From: Porticoccus sp.
GTDB lineage: Bacteria > Pseudomonadota > Gammaproteobacteria > Pseudomonadales > Porticoccaceae
DNA: 6,234 nt
Direction: 5' to 3'
NCBI GenBank assembly: GCA_002685455.1
Contig: NYXF01000009.1
Coordinates: 1-6,234, forward strand
The position numbers and the translations under genes were made by a program. Shown here one piece after another: positions 1-6,108 of the stretch; within the stretch, counting starts at the first letter, position 1, and every line of letters begins with the position of its first letter. Under the pieces are notes generated by a model that saw only the letters and a list, made by a program, of their open reading frames with translations, did not search any database and had not been told where the DNA came from.

Positions 1-226
1 AGTTAATTATTAAATCAGGTTTTGTTTTATTTAAAATTTTTTGAATATCATTTTTATTTTCATAATTAATTTTAAAAAATTTTACATCTTTAATATTTTT
101 AAATTTTTTTTTATCAGAATTTTTTCTTATTAAACCAAAACATTCAGTATCATTTTGTGTAGAAAAATATTTTAGTAAGCTACTTCCTAAAAGACCTGTT
201 GATCCTAATATCAAAATTTTATTCAT
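1..226 (-). CDS. RmlD-like sugar-nucleotide reductase, N-terminal part (cut by window edge)
   Basis: About 75 codons are visible, from an ATG at 226-224 to the window edge, with no stop. I translated it by hand from the complement. It begins MNKILILGSTGLLGSSLL: a hydrophobic beta strand followed by the GxTGxLG dinucleotide-binding turn of the extended SDR / RmlD family. Near the edge it reads KPDLIIN, matching the P-D-x-(I/V)-(I/V)-N strand seen near residue 70 of RmlD-type proteins. The family reduces 4-keto nucleotide sugars with NAD(P)H in the cytoplasm. The ATG lies inside the end of the HisF2 gene (8-base overlap, ATGAATAA), so the two are probably translationally coupled. Next to an acetamidino cassette, a role like the QnlA/WbvR reductase of the UDP-L-QuiNAc pathway is plausible, but dTDP-4-dehydrorhamnose reductase cannot be excluded from this fragment. 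Family assignment is fairly firm; substrate is a guess. Confidence 0.8.
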   Translation of the reverse strand, partial: MNKILILGSTGLLGSSLLKYFSTQNDTECFGLIRKNSDKKKFKNIKDVKFFKINYENKNDIQKILNKTKPDLIIN

Positions 227-998
227 TAAAATAAATTTTTTTTAACTTTTCTTTTTCAGCTTTATCTAAATAATTAATTAATACAGCATCAAACTTACCC
301 TTAAATACAAACAAACTTCCAGCTGAAGAGCCAACAGTATTCACTTTTGTTACAAGTTTTTCAATATCTTCATAGGAACCTGCGCCACCAAGCAGAGTTA
401 ATATTAAATTAGAAATATTTCGAATATTTGAAATAAGTTCAATATCATAACCATTTTTAGTTCCATCTCTATCTACACAATTAATAACTATTTCTCCTGC
501 TCCTAAATCTTCTATCTTTTTTACAAACTCAAATAAGTTTATATCTGAAATATATTTTCCATTTAATGTTGTTATTCTTGGTTTAGAAATAATTCCACGA
601 TATTTAATATCAAGAACAACGACAACACTTTGACTACCGACTTTTTTTGCTGAGTCATAAATAATTTGAGGATTTTTAATTGCTTCAGATGAAATTGCTA
701 TTTTTTCAACACCTAGACTTACCAATTTTTCAATTTGCTGAACAGTCTTCACCCCTCCACCATAACAAAGTGGCATTCTACACTCTTCTGCCAACTTAGA
801 AATTAATTTTTCATTTGGACTTAACCCTTTTGCAGATGCATCAATATCCAATACTAAAAGTTCATCAACTGCTAATTCATTAAAAATTTTTACAGCATTT
901 AATGGATCTCCAACATACTTGGGATCTGAAAATTTTTTTGTTTTAACTAGACCATTTTCTTTTATAAGAAGACATGGGATTACACGTGGATTTAACAT
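219..998 (-). CDS. hisF2: HisF2/AglZ/WbuZ-like protein of sugar acetamidino modification
   Basis: A 259-residue (beta/alpha)8-barrel protein, the usual HisF length. It follows HisF landmarks: RVIPCL at 5-10, GDP at 30-32, LDIDAS at 50-55, GGG at 80-82, D130, DRDGTKNGYD at 176-185, LLGGAG at 202-207 and SSAGSLF at 224-230. Compared from memory with Thermotoga HisF, the catalytic Asp11 is Leu11 (CLLIK), while Asp130 remains. The ammonia-gate residues Arg5, Glu46, Lys99 and Glu169 (Glu167 in Thermotoga) are all kept. This pattern, with an AGSLFVFKG segment at 227-235, is typical of the HisF2 group that works beside WbpG-type amidotransferases. The inferred role is to accept ammonia from the HisH partner and pass it to the sugar amidotransferase, not to make imidazole glycerol phosphate. 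Its ATG overlaps the HisH stop (TAATG) and has no clear ribosome binding site, so reinitiation is likely. A histidine-pathway role is unlikely given the lost Asp11 and the neighbours. Confidence 0.9.
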   Translation of the reverse strand: MLNPRVIPCLLIKENGLVKTKKFSDPKYVGDPLNAVKIFNELAVDELLVLDIDASAKGLSPNEKLISKLAEECRMPLCYGGGVKTVQQIEKLVSLGVEKIAISSEAIKNPQIIYDSAKKVGSQSVVVVLDIKYRGIISKPRITTLNGKYISDINLFEFVKKIEDLGAGEIVINCVDRDGTKNGYDIELISNIRNISNLILTLLGGAGSYEDIEKLVTKVNTVGSSAGSLFVFKGKFDAVLINYLDKAEKEKLKKIYFNE

Positions 999-1606
999 TA
1001 TATTGCTAAAAAGTTTTCTAAAATTTTAATACCATTGTGATGACTTTTTTCTGGGTGAAACTGCATACCATAAATATTTTCTTTATTAATTGCAGAAGCA
1101 AAGGTATTCCCATATTGAGACATTGACAATATATGTTCATCATGTTTGGTCTTACAATAATATGAATGCAAAAAATAAAATTCAGGATTTTCAATATCTC
1201 TAAATAAATTTGATTTAATCAAAGGTTTGACGCTGTTCCAACCCATATGAGGCAATATGTTATTATCTTTAAATTTAATAACCTCACCCTCAATCCATTT
1301 TAAGCCTGGTAAAACACCTTCTTCACTTTCTGATGTCATCATCTGCATTCCAACACATATACCTAAAATTGGTATTTTTTTATCTAAAACAAGGATATCT
1401 AGCATTTCTCTTAAACCAGATTCATTTAATTTTGACATTGCCCAATCAAACGCTCCAACACCTGGTAAAATTAAATGCGTAGCATTTAACAACTGATCTT
1501 TTTTAGACGCTATATCTGCATTAATATTTAATTCATCATAGATATTTTTAAAAGCTTTTATATTTCCTATTCCATAATCTATTATGCAAACATTTAAGTT
1601 AGACAT
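998..1606 (-). CDS. hisH2: HisH-like glutamine amidotransferase (glutaminase) subunit
   Basis: A 202-residue class I (triad) glutamine amidotransferase of normal HisH length. Visible motifs are the N-terminal strand with DYGIGN at 10-15, LPGVGAF at 47-53 forming the oxyanion region, the nucleophile elbow GICVGMQ with Cys84, LPHMGWN at 118-124, and the GMQFHPEKS segment supplying His184 and Glu186. The triad Cys84-His184-Glu186 is complete, so it should hydrolyse glutamine to ammonia. In this setting (WbpG before, HisF2 after) it is the ammonia source for conversion of a sugar N-acetyl group to an acetamidino group. It starts with an ATG overlapping the upstream stop as TAATG. A weak GGTGG at 1620-1616, formed by the last Gly codons of the upstream gene, lies nine bases before it. 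It could in principle also serve histidine biosynthesis, but no other his genes are present. Confidence 0.92.
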   Translation of the reverse strand: MSNLNVCIIDYGIGNIKAFKNIYDELNINADIASKKDQLLNATHLILPGVGAFDWAMSKLNESGLREMLDILVLDKKIPILGICVGMQMMTSESEEGVLPGLKWIEGEVIKFKDNNILPHMGWNSVKPLIKSNLFRDIENPEFYFLHSYYCKTKHDEHILSMSQYGNTFASAINKENIYGMQFHPEKSHHNGIKILENFLAI

Positions 1607-2757
1607 TAAAATGAGCCACCACGTCGAGTTCCAGATATTAATTGTAGAATTTTTTCAGAAATTTTAAAAATATTATTTAAATTTTTATAATCCATCCAAT
1701 ATTTTAGTGGCATTTGATGAAATTTTTTTAATTCAGCACTATCGATATTTAATTTTTTTGCAATATAATGAAAATCTTGATGAATTAAATCTTTATCATA
1801 TGGGCTTTTGCTTAATTCTTCTAGAGCTTCATCTCTAGTAATCTGACCAGTAAGGATTAAACTAGACAAGTCAACTGTTCTCATATCAAAATTAAACCTT
1901 GTTGGTAACCAATACCCTTCAAAAAACCTTGTAAATCTAGATTCAAAATGTTTTTGTGGATATGGTTTCCAATCATATAATTGAGACATTAAGCTCATAG
2001 CATCTTTTTTTATATAATTAATATAATTTAATGGCTTAATAACTTTTATTCCTCTCACATATCTTAAATATAGCTTATGATAAAAAGCTGAACTAAATGG
2101 AAATGTTTTCATATTTAAAGTTCCATGTTTTTTTAAAATGTCTTTTATGTGTCTCATATCTGAACCCCAATAAATTATATCTAATGGTCTTTGAACACAT
2201 TCTGTAGAAATATTTCCTCCATTTAAAATATATGGAATATTATATTTTTTAGCAAATTTATACAGTACACCAATGAATGCCATGTCCTGAGGAATATCAA
2301 TGTGTGGTACACCACTTTTTAACATTGCTAATTGAAAATCTTTCATTTCTTCCCAATTGATGACTTCCGTAAATAAGTCAAGTTCAAGTTTATCAACTAA
2401 ATTTTTAATATTACTTACTGCAATTTCAGAATTCCATCCTCCATCAACATGAAAAACTAAAGGTTTTAGATTAAACTCTTTAACGACCATATGAAGCATG
2501 TATGAACTATCTGCACCACCACTAAGTCCTAAAATGCAATCAAAATCTTGACCTGATTGATTTTTTTTAATTTTTTGAACTATTGTATTTAATTCTTGTA
2601 AACCACTTTTATCAATTTTCCATTTTTGCTTAATATTATTTTGATAATCCCAATATTGATGAGAAATACCATTGTCATCAAATTTGACTCCTGGATATGT
2701 TGTGTCCAATACTAATTTAGTACAAATTTGATATTTGCGATTAATAATTTTATCCAT
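1606..2757 (-). CDS. wbpG: WbpG/WbuX-type N-acetyl sugar amidotransferase (PP-loop ATPase)
   Basis: A 383-residue protein of the N-acetyl sugar amidotransferase family (WbpG, WbuX, LfnA, AglX relatives). The PP-loop SGGADSS at 79-85 binds ATP pyrophosphate; VFHVDGGWN at 101-109, EVINWEEMKD at 131-140, IDIPQDMAF at 153-161 and NGGNISTEC at 179-187 are conserved family blocks as I recall them. It should adenylate the acetamido oxygen of a nucleotide sugar and replace it with ammonia from the HisH/HisF2 pair, giving an acetamidino group. The N-terminal segment resembles the family's usual CxxC...FDxxGxCxxC zinc-knuckle region, but only Cys12 remains; the other positions are Leu15, Ser32 and Tyr35. 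The ATG at 2757 is the only possible start, since an in-frame TAA lies at 2763-2761; an AAAGG directly abuts it, too close for normal ribosome binding. Family assignment is strong, the exact sugar unknown. Confidence 0.93.
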   Translation of the reverse strand: MDKIINRKYQICTKLVLDTTYPGVKFDDNGISHQYWDYQNNIKQKWKIDKSGLQELNTIVQKIKKNQSGQDFDCILGLSGGADSSYMLHMVVKEFNLKPLVFHVDGGWNSEIAVSNIKNLVDKLELDLFTEVINWEEMKDFQLAMLKSGVPHIDIPQDMAFIGVLYKFAKKYNIPYILNGGNISTECVQRPLDIIYWGSDMRHIKDILKKHGTLNMKTFPFSSAFYHKLYLRYVRGIKVIKPLNYINYIKKDAMSLMSQLYDWKPYPQKHFESRFTRFFEGYWLPTRFNFDMRTVDLSSLILTGQITRDEALEELSKSPYDKDLIHQDFHYIAKKLNIDSAELKKFHQMPLKYWMDYKNLNNIFKISEKILQLISGTRRGGSF

Positions 2758-2784
2758 CCTTTAATTTCACAATAATTAATATTT

Positions 2785-2807
2785 AAAAAAAATATTGTAA
2801 TACAATA
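2785..2807 (-). terminator. AT-rich hairpin with U-tract between GT4 and WbpG genes
   Basis: On the minus strand a perfect 7-base inverted repeat, TATTGTA / TACAATA around one central base (2807-2793), is followed directly by eight T residues (2792-2785). This is the layout of an intrinsic terminator just after the GT4 gene. Each arm holds only one G:C pair, so the stem is weak, and longer AATTAAT / ATTAATT arms nearby could extend it. It may act as a leaky attenuator ahead of the amidotransferase set, be an operator-like palindrome, or be chance in AT-rich DNA. Confidence 0.35.
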
Positions 2808-2831
2808 AATTAATTTTTAACCAGTGATATA

Positions 2832-3980
2832 TTATTTAGTTAATTTATTTATTATTTTACAAAATTCTTTTGTATTTTCCTCCCAGCTGAACTTAAAAGC
2901 TCTATTTCTTGCTAGTAGTGATTTTTTTTTTCTAAGATTTTTATTTATCATCATTTTTTCAATTTGATTTGACAATTGAAGATCATTTTTTGGATTAAAA
3001 TAAATACCACCATTTTGCAAAATTTCAGGAAGACTGCTTTTATTTGAACATATAATTGGTATTCCAGTTGCCATTGCTTCAACAAGAGATATCCCAAACG
3101 TTTCTGAACTAGATGCAAAAACAAATAAATCAGATTTAATTAAATATTTTATTACATCTTTTTGATTTATTTCACCGATAAAATTATTTTTATCAACAAA
3201 TGAATTTTCGTTTATTAATTTATTATATAATTTTAAGTTATGTTTATACGAGCCAATAAATTTAATTTCTAAATTGCTATATTTTTTTTTAAGCCGACAG
3301 TAAGCTTTAATTACTGTAAGATGATTCTTATAAAGAAATAATGGAGATACATATACGATCTTTATTTTTTTTTTTGAATTTAAATTCCAAGAAGAATTTT
3401 TTAAATTTTTTTTTCCGATCTTTAAAATATTTTTTTCTATGCCATGGTAAATAATATTAAAGTTTTTTTTTTTCTTTAAATTTTTAGAAATGATATTTTT
3501 AGTATAATTACTCAAAAAAATTATTTCTTTTGCTCTGTTCAAAGAACGAATTTGTAAAAATCTAATTAAATAAAGTCTAATTTTTTCCAAACTAAAAGGG
3601 ATTTGATTTAAAGTTTGTGTATCAAAACTTAAAATATCCTGATTAAAAACAATTGAGTGTGAATTATTATAAAAAGTAGAAGAGTCAGTTGAATATAAAA
3701 TATCAATTTTATTTTTTTTTAAAAAAATTGGCAAAAATATTACCTGCCAAGCAATTTGAAAAAAAATATTCATTTCTAAAAGAGGATGGTTGTATTTAAT
3801 CAAAAAAGATCTATTTGGAATTTGTTTTAAAATTTTTTCATTTGAAAAAATTATAATTTTTTTTATCTTTGTTTTTGATAGATCAATATGTTTAATGAAG
3901 TTTTTTAAATAAGCAATTGCTCCTCCAGATTTATTTCGAGTAGCATCTATTACTATTTGAATTTGTTTTTTTTTATTCAT
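2832..3980 (-). CDS. GT4-family (GT-B fold) glycosyltransferase
   Basis: A 382-residue protein with a two-domain GT-B layout. The N-terminal acceptor domain starts with IVIDATRNKSGGAIAYL (9-25), carrying the Gly-Gly of the GT4 nucleotide loop. The linker is near 180-205 (YHGIEKN, then KIVYVSPLFLYKNH). The C-terminal donor-binding domain carries IGEINQKDVIKYL at 268-280 and the diagnostic E-x7-E motif ETFGISLVE with Glu293 and Glu301. It is expected to be a retaining transferase adding one sugar to the lipid-linked repeat unit on the cytoplasmic face. It is strikingly lysine-rich (I count 58 of 382) and its gene carries seven A-tracts of nine to eleven bases, giving it a composition unlike the HisF/HisH genes. 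The frame is nevertheless intact. No ribosome binding site is seen before the ATG at 3980, where the leader is mostly A/T. Donor and acceptor cannot be predicted. Confidence 0.9.
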   Translation of the reverse strand: MNKKKQIQIVIDATRNKSGGAIAYLKNFIKHIDLSKTKIKKIIIFSNEKILKQIPNRSFLIKYNHPLLEMNIFFQIAWQVIFLPIFLKKNKIDILYSTDSSTFYNNSHSIVFNQDILSFDTQTLNQIPFSLEKIRLYLIRFLQIRSLNRAKEIIFLSNYTKNIISKNLKKKKNFNIIYHGIEKNILKIGKKNLKNSSWNLNSKKKIKIVYVSPLFLYKNHLTVIKAYCRLKKKYSNLEIKFIGSYKHNLKLYNKLINENSFVDKNNFIGEINQKDVIKYLIKSDLFVFASSSETFGISLVEAMATGIPIICSNKSSLPEILQNGGIYFNPKNDLQLSNQIEKMMINKNLRKKKSLLARNRAFKFSWEENTKEFCKIINKLTK

Positions 3981-4039
3981 CTAGAGAATTTTTTTTTAAC
4001 TTTAATTAATTTAATACGGTATTTTAAATTTTATTTTAT

Positions 4040-4057
4040 AGCCATTATAAAATGGCT
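4040..4057 (-). terminator. Perfect stem-loop at the Wzy stop codon (candidate terminator or processing hairpin)
   Basis: AGCCATT at 4040-4046 and AATGGCT at 4051-4057 are exact reverse complements separated by ATAA, giving a 7-bp stem with three G:C pairs and a four-base loop. It begins in the stop codon of the Wzy-like gene (TAA at 4059-4057) and is the only GC-containing hairpin I found in an intergenic part of the window. On the gene strand the following sequence is mixed A/T with no clean T-run, so it is a poor classical terminator that way. On the plus strand it is followed by TACTTTTT, a slightly better match for terminating antisense transcripts. It could also protect the 3' end of the upstream message. 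Confidence 0.4.
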
Positions 4058-5376
4058 TACTTTTTATTAATAGAATAATTTTCTCTATAAAAAGAAATAG
4101 CGAATGACAATAAGACAACCATTGATGTGGTAATTGGTATTTTGGTTTTAAATATTAGTAAATGAAGTATAAAATGTGAAAAGAAAAAATAAAAAATAAA
4201 TTTTTTATTACCTTTTAAATATTTATTAATTTTTGTAGCCAATTTGATTGACCAAATTGTGAGGGCGGTAACCATTATTAATCCATAATTAGCAATACTT
4301 TGAATTAATGATGAATTAGGTGTTATATAGCCCACACGACCTGGCTTTAGAAACCCACTTCCACCAATTGTTTCATCAATATAACGAAAAGATAATATAG
4401 ACTCCTGTCCTAAACCTATACCGGTAAATATAAAAAACGGATTATCTCCAAAATATAACAATATAGGAAATTCATTAGCTTCAACAGTAACTGTTCCAAT
4501 AATTGGGAATGTGAACTGTTCTTGCATATCAATATCATACATACCAAAAAAGTAGTCATAAATTCGACCAAATATAATTTTTTTATAATCGTAATAATCA
4601 GGCATCAATATAATTATAAAAGTTAGCAAAAGAATTAATAAGAAATATTTAATTGTTACAACTTTAGTCAAACCATAAATCTTAGCATAAAGGCCTATCA
4701 TAAAAATTAGTGAAATAAATGCAGTAGAGGATTTAGTAAATGTTAAAGCTATTAAACATGATGTTAATACTAGAATTTTTCCTAAACTATATCTATTAGT
4801 TGAAACGACTAAAGCAATAATGTAAGGAACTAAATACATTCCTAAAAATTTTGGTTCACCACTTAAACCAAATAACCTTCCTTGATATCTAGCAGACGTC
4901 TCAAAAAAAAATTTTCCAAAAAATTGAAAAAAAATTCCTATAAAAACCAATAACATTGAAAAATGTATTACTTTTGTTAGACGTAACGGATCTTCTTCCA
5001 TCAATTTACAAATATAATACCCTAATACAATTCCTATAACAAAACCTCCAACTTGCACTAAAGTCCTAAATTCATTTGAAAATCTTGGCTGATAACCAAG
5101 AATTTTTGTTACAACAAATGATATCGCAGTAATAACAATAACCCAGGTTACAAAAAAAATAATCATTCTACTTGAGTTAAGCATTGTAAATATTTTATTT
5201 AAAACAAAGGGTAATGCTAAAATAAAGATAAGAGATAAAACTTTTGATATGTTATTCATACCTTTTGGAATAATTAATTGCCTTTGAATATATTCCAAAT
5301 CAATTCCAATTAATGCAACAACTGCTAAAGTAGTAATATAAAAAATTCTAACTTTTATTTTATTACTTTGTGTCAT
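4057..5376 (-). CDS. wzy: Wzy-like O-antigen/polysaccharide polymerase, multi-pass membrane protein
   Basis: A 439-residue, strongly hydrophobic protein with about 10-12 membrane segments by eye: near 10-27, 44-62, 71-92, 106-124, 136-158, 178-192, 199-213, 216-231, 242-259, 356-375, 392-408 and 414-429. A large hydrophilic loop (about 261-355) lies before the last three segments, as in Wzy polymerases and WaaL ligases. RLFGLSGEPKFLGMYLVPY (167-185) and TKSSTAF (214-220) match the G-L-x-x-E-P/S-x-T-A pattern of the O-antigen polymerase/ligase superfamily, and GIGLGQES (319-326) with TPNSSLIQSIANYG (352-365) fits its late periplasmic motif. Wzy joins lipid-linked repeat units at the periplasmic face of the inner membrane. 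The ATG follows the GT2 stop with no gap (TAAATG), so the two are probably coupled. Wzy is preferred over ligase because of the glycosyltransferase context; sequence alone does not settle it. Confidence 0.82.
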   Translation of the reverse strand: MTQSNKIKVRIFYITTLAVVALIGIDLEYIQRQLIIPKGMNNISKVLSLIFILALPFVLNKIFTMLNSSRMIIFFVTWVIVITAISFVVTKILGYQPRFSNEFRTLVQVGGFVIGIVLGYYICKLMEEDPLRLTKVIHFSMLLVFIGIFFQFFGKFFFETSARYQGRLFGLSGEPKFLGMYLVPYIIALVVSTNRYSLGKILVLTSCLIALTFTKSSTAFISLIFMIGLYAKIYGLTKVVTIKYFLLILLLTFIIILMPDYYDYKKIIFGRIYDYFFGMYDIDMQEQFTFPIIGTVTVEANEFPILLYFGDNPFFIFTGIGLGQESILSFRYIDETIGGSGFLKPGRVGYITPNSSLIQSIANYGLIMVTALTIWSIKLATKINKYLKGNKKFIFYFFFSHFILHLLIFKTKIPITTSMVVLLSFAISFYRENYSINKK

Positions 5377-6108
5377 TTAGGATAATTTATTTAAAATTCT
5401 TTGATATATATTTATACTCTTGTCAAAATAATTATAGTCTCTATTTTTATACTTTTTAAATACTCTATTCATATCAATTTTAATTTGTTTTTTTAATCGT
5501 CCACTCCCAGTAATTGATTCAGGATATACCCGAAATGCTGCGATAGGTTCCTCAAATAAATGATGTTCCGCACCAACGGTTAGAAAATCAGTAAAAAGTT
5601 CGTAATCCCAACAAGTGCGATTTTCTTTATTAAAACCATTAATTTTATTGTATAAAATTTTACTAAAAAATGTTGATGGCTGAAAAATTATAGAACTTTG
5701 ATATAGCATCTTATCTAAAGTTAGTTTTGTAGGTGAAATTATATTACTTTTACCATTTAAAATTTCTAAGCCTTTGCCACTAATAAACGAAGCATTACTT
5801 TTTAAAATTTCATTTTGTAGTTTGCTTATTGAATTTGGAAGTAAATAATCATCTGAATTTATAAATCCAAAAAAATCACCCGTGGCAATTTTAAATCCAT
5901 TGTTTAATCCATCTGCTGGACCTTTGTCTTTTTTATATATTTTTTTGATCTCTTTGTAAGAATTGATAATTTCTCGACTGTTATCGCTACTACCTGGGTC
6001 AACGATAATGTACTCAATATCAACATTTTTTTGACTGAGAACACTTTCTATACATTGCTTTAAATATCTTCCTTGGTTATAGGATATTGTTACAATTGAA
6101 AATTTCAT
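5377..6108 (-). CDS. GT2-family (GT-A fold) glycosyltransferase
   Basis: A 243-residue family 2 glycosyltransferase comprising essentially the GT-A domain. FSIVTISYNQGRYLKQCIES (3-22) is the start of the nucleotide-binding fold, VDPGSSDNS (36-44) carries the Asp37 uracil-contact motif in its DPGS variant, and GPADGLNNGF (63-72) follows. INSDDYLLP (83-91) supplies the DxD-like metal-binding acidic pair Asp86-Asp87. QPSTFF (143-148) and WDYELF (167-172) resemble the acceptor-side and catalytic-base region of WcaA-like enzymes, with Asp168 or Glu170 as candidate base. No membrane segment is visible, so it should act in the cytoplasm on a lipid-linked acceptor, normally with inversion. The ATG at 6108 is the only sensible start: the frame reaches a stop seven codons upstream without another usable start. 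No ribosome binding site precedes it. It abuts the Wzy-like gene without a gap. Sugar specificity is unknown. Confidence 0.92.
   Translation of the reverse strand: MKFSIVTISYNQGRYLKQCIESVLSQKNVDIEYIIVDPGSSDNSREIINSYKEIKKIYKKDKGPADGLNNGFKIATGDFFGFINSDDYLLPNSISKLQNEILKSNASFISGKGLEILNGKSNIISPTKLTLDKMLYQSSIIFQPSTFFSKILYNKINGFNKENRTCWDYELFTDFLTVGAEHHLFEEPIAAFRVYPESITGSGRLKKQIKIDMNRVFKKYKNRDYNYFDKSINIYQRILNKLS

Noticed and set aside
1257..1496. Plus-strand open frame of 79 codons
   Set aside because: It lies wholly inside the HisH-like gene on the opposite strand, has no recognisable motif, and the HisH frame carries an intact catalytic triad; it is a shadow frame.
219..1606. True histidine-biosynthesis hisH-hisF pair
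   Set aside because: The HisF-like protein has Leu in place of catalytic Asp11, and the genes sit between a WbpG-type amidotransferase and a sugar-nucleotide reductase with no other his genes.
3712..3727. T9-A7 self-complementary run
   Set aside because: It lies within Lys/Phe codons of the GT4 gene and is explained by base composition and amino-acid content, not by a regulatory palindrome.
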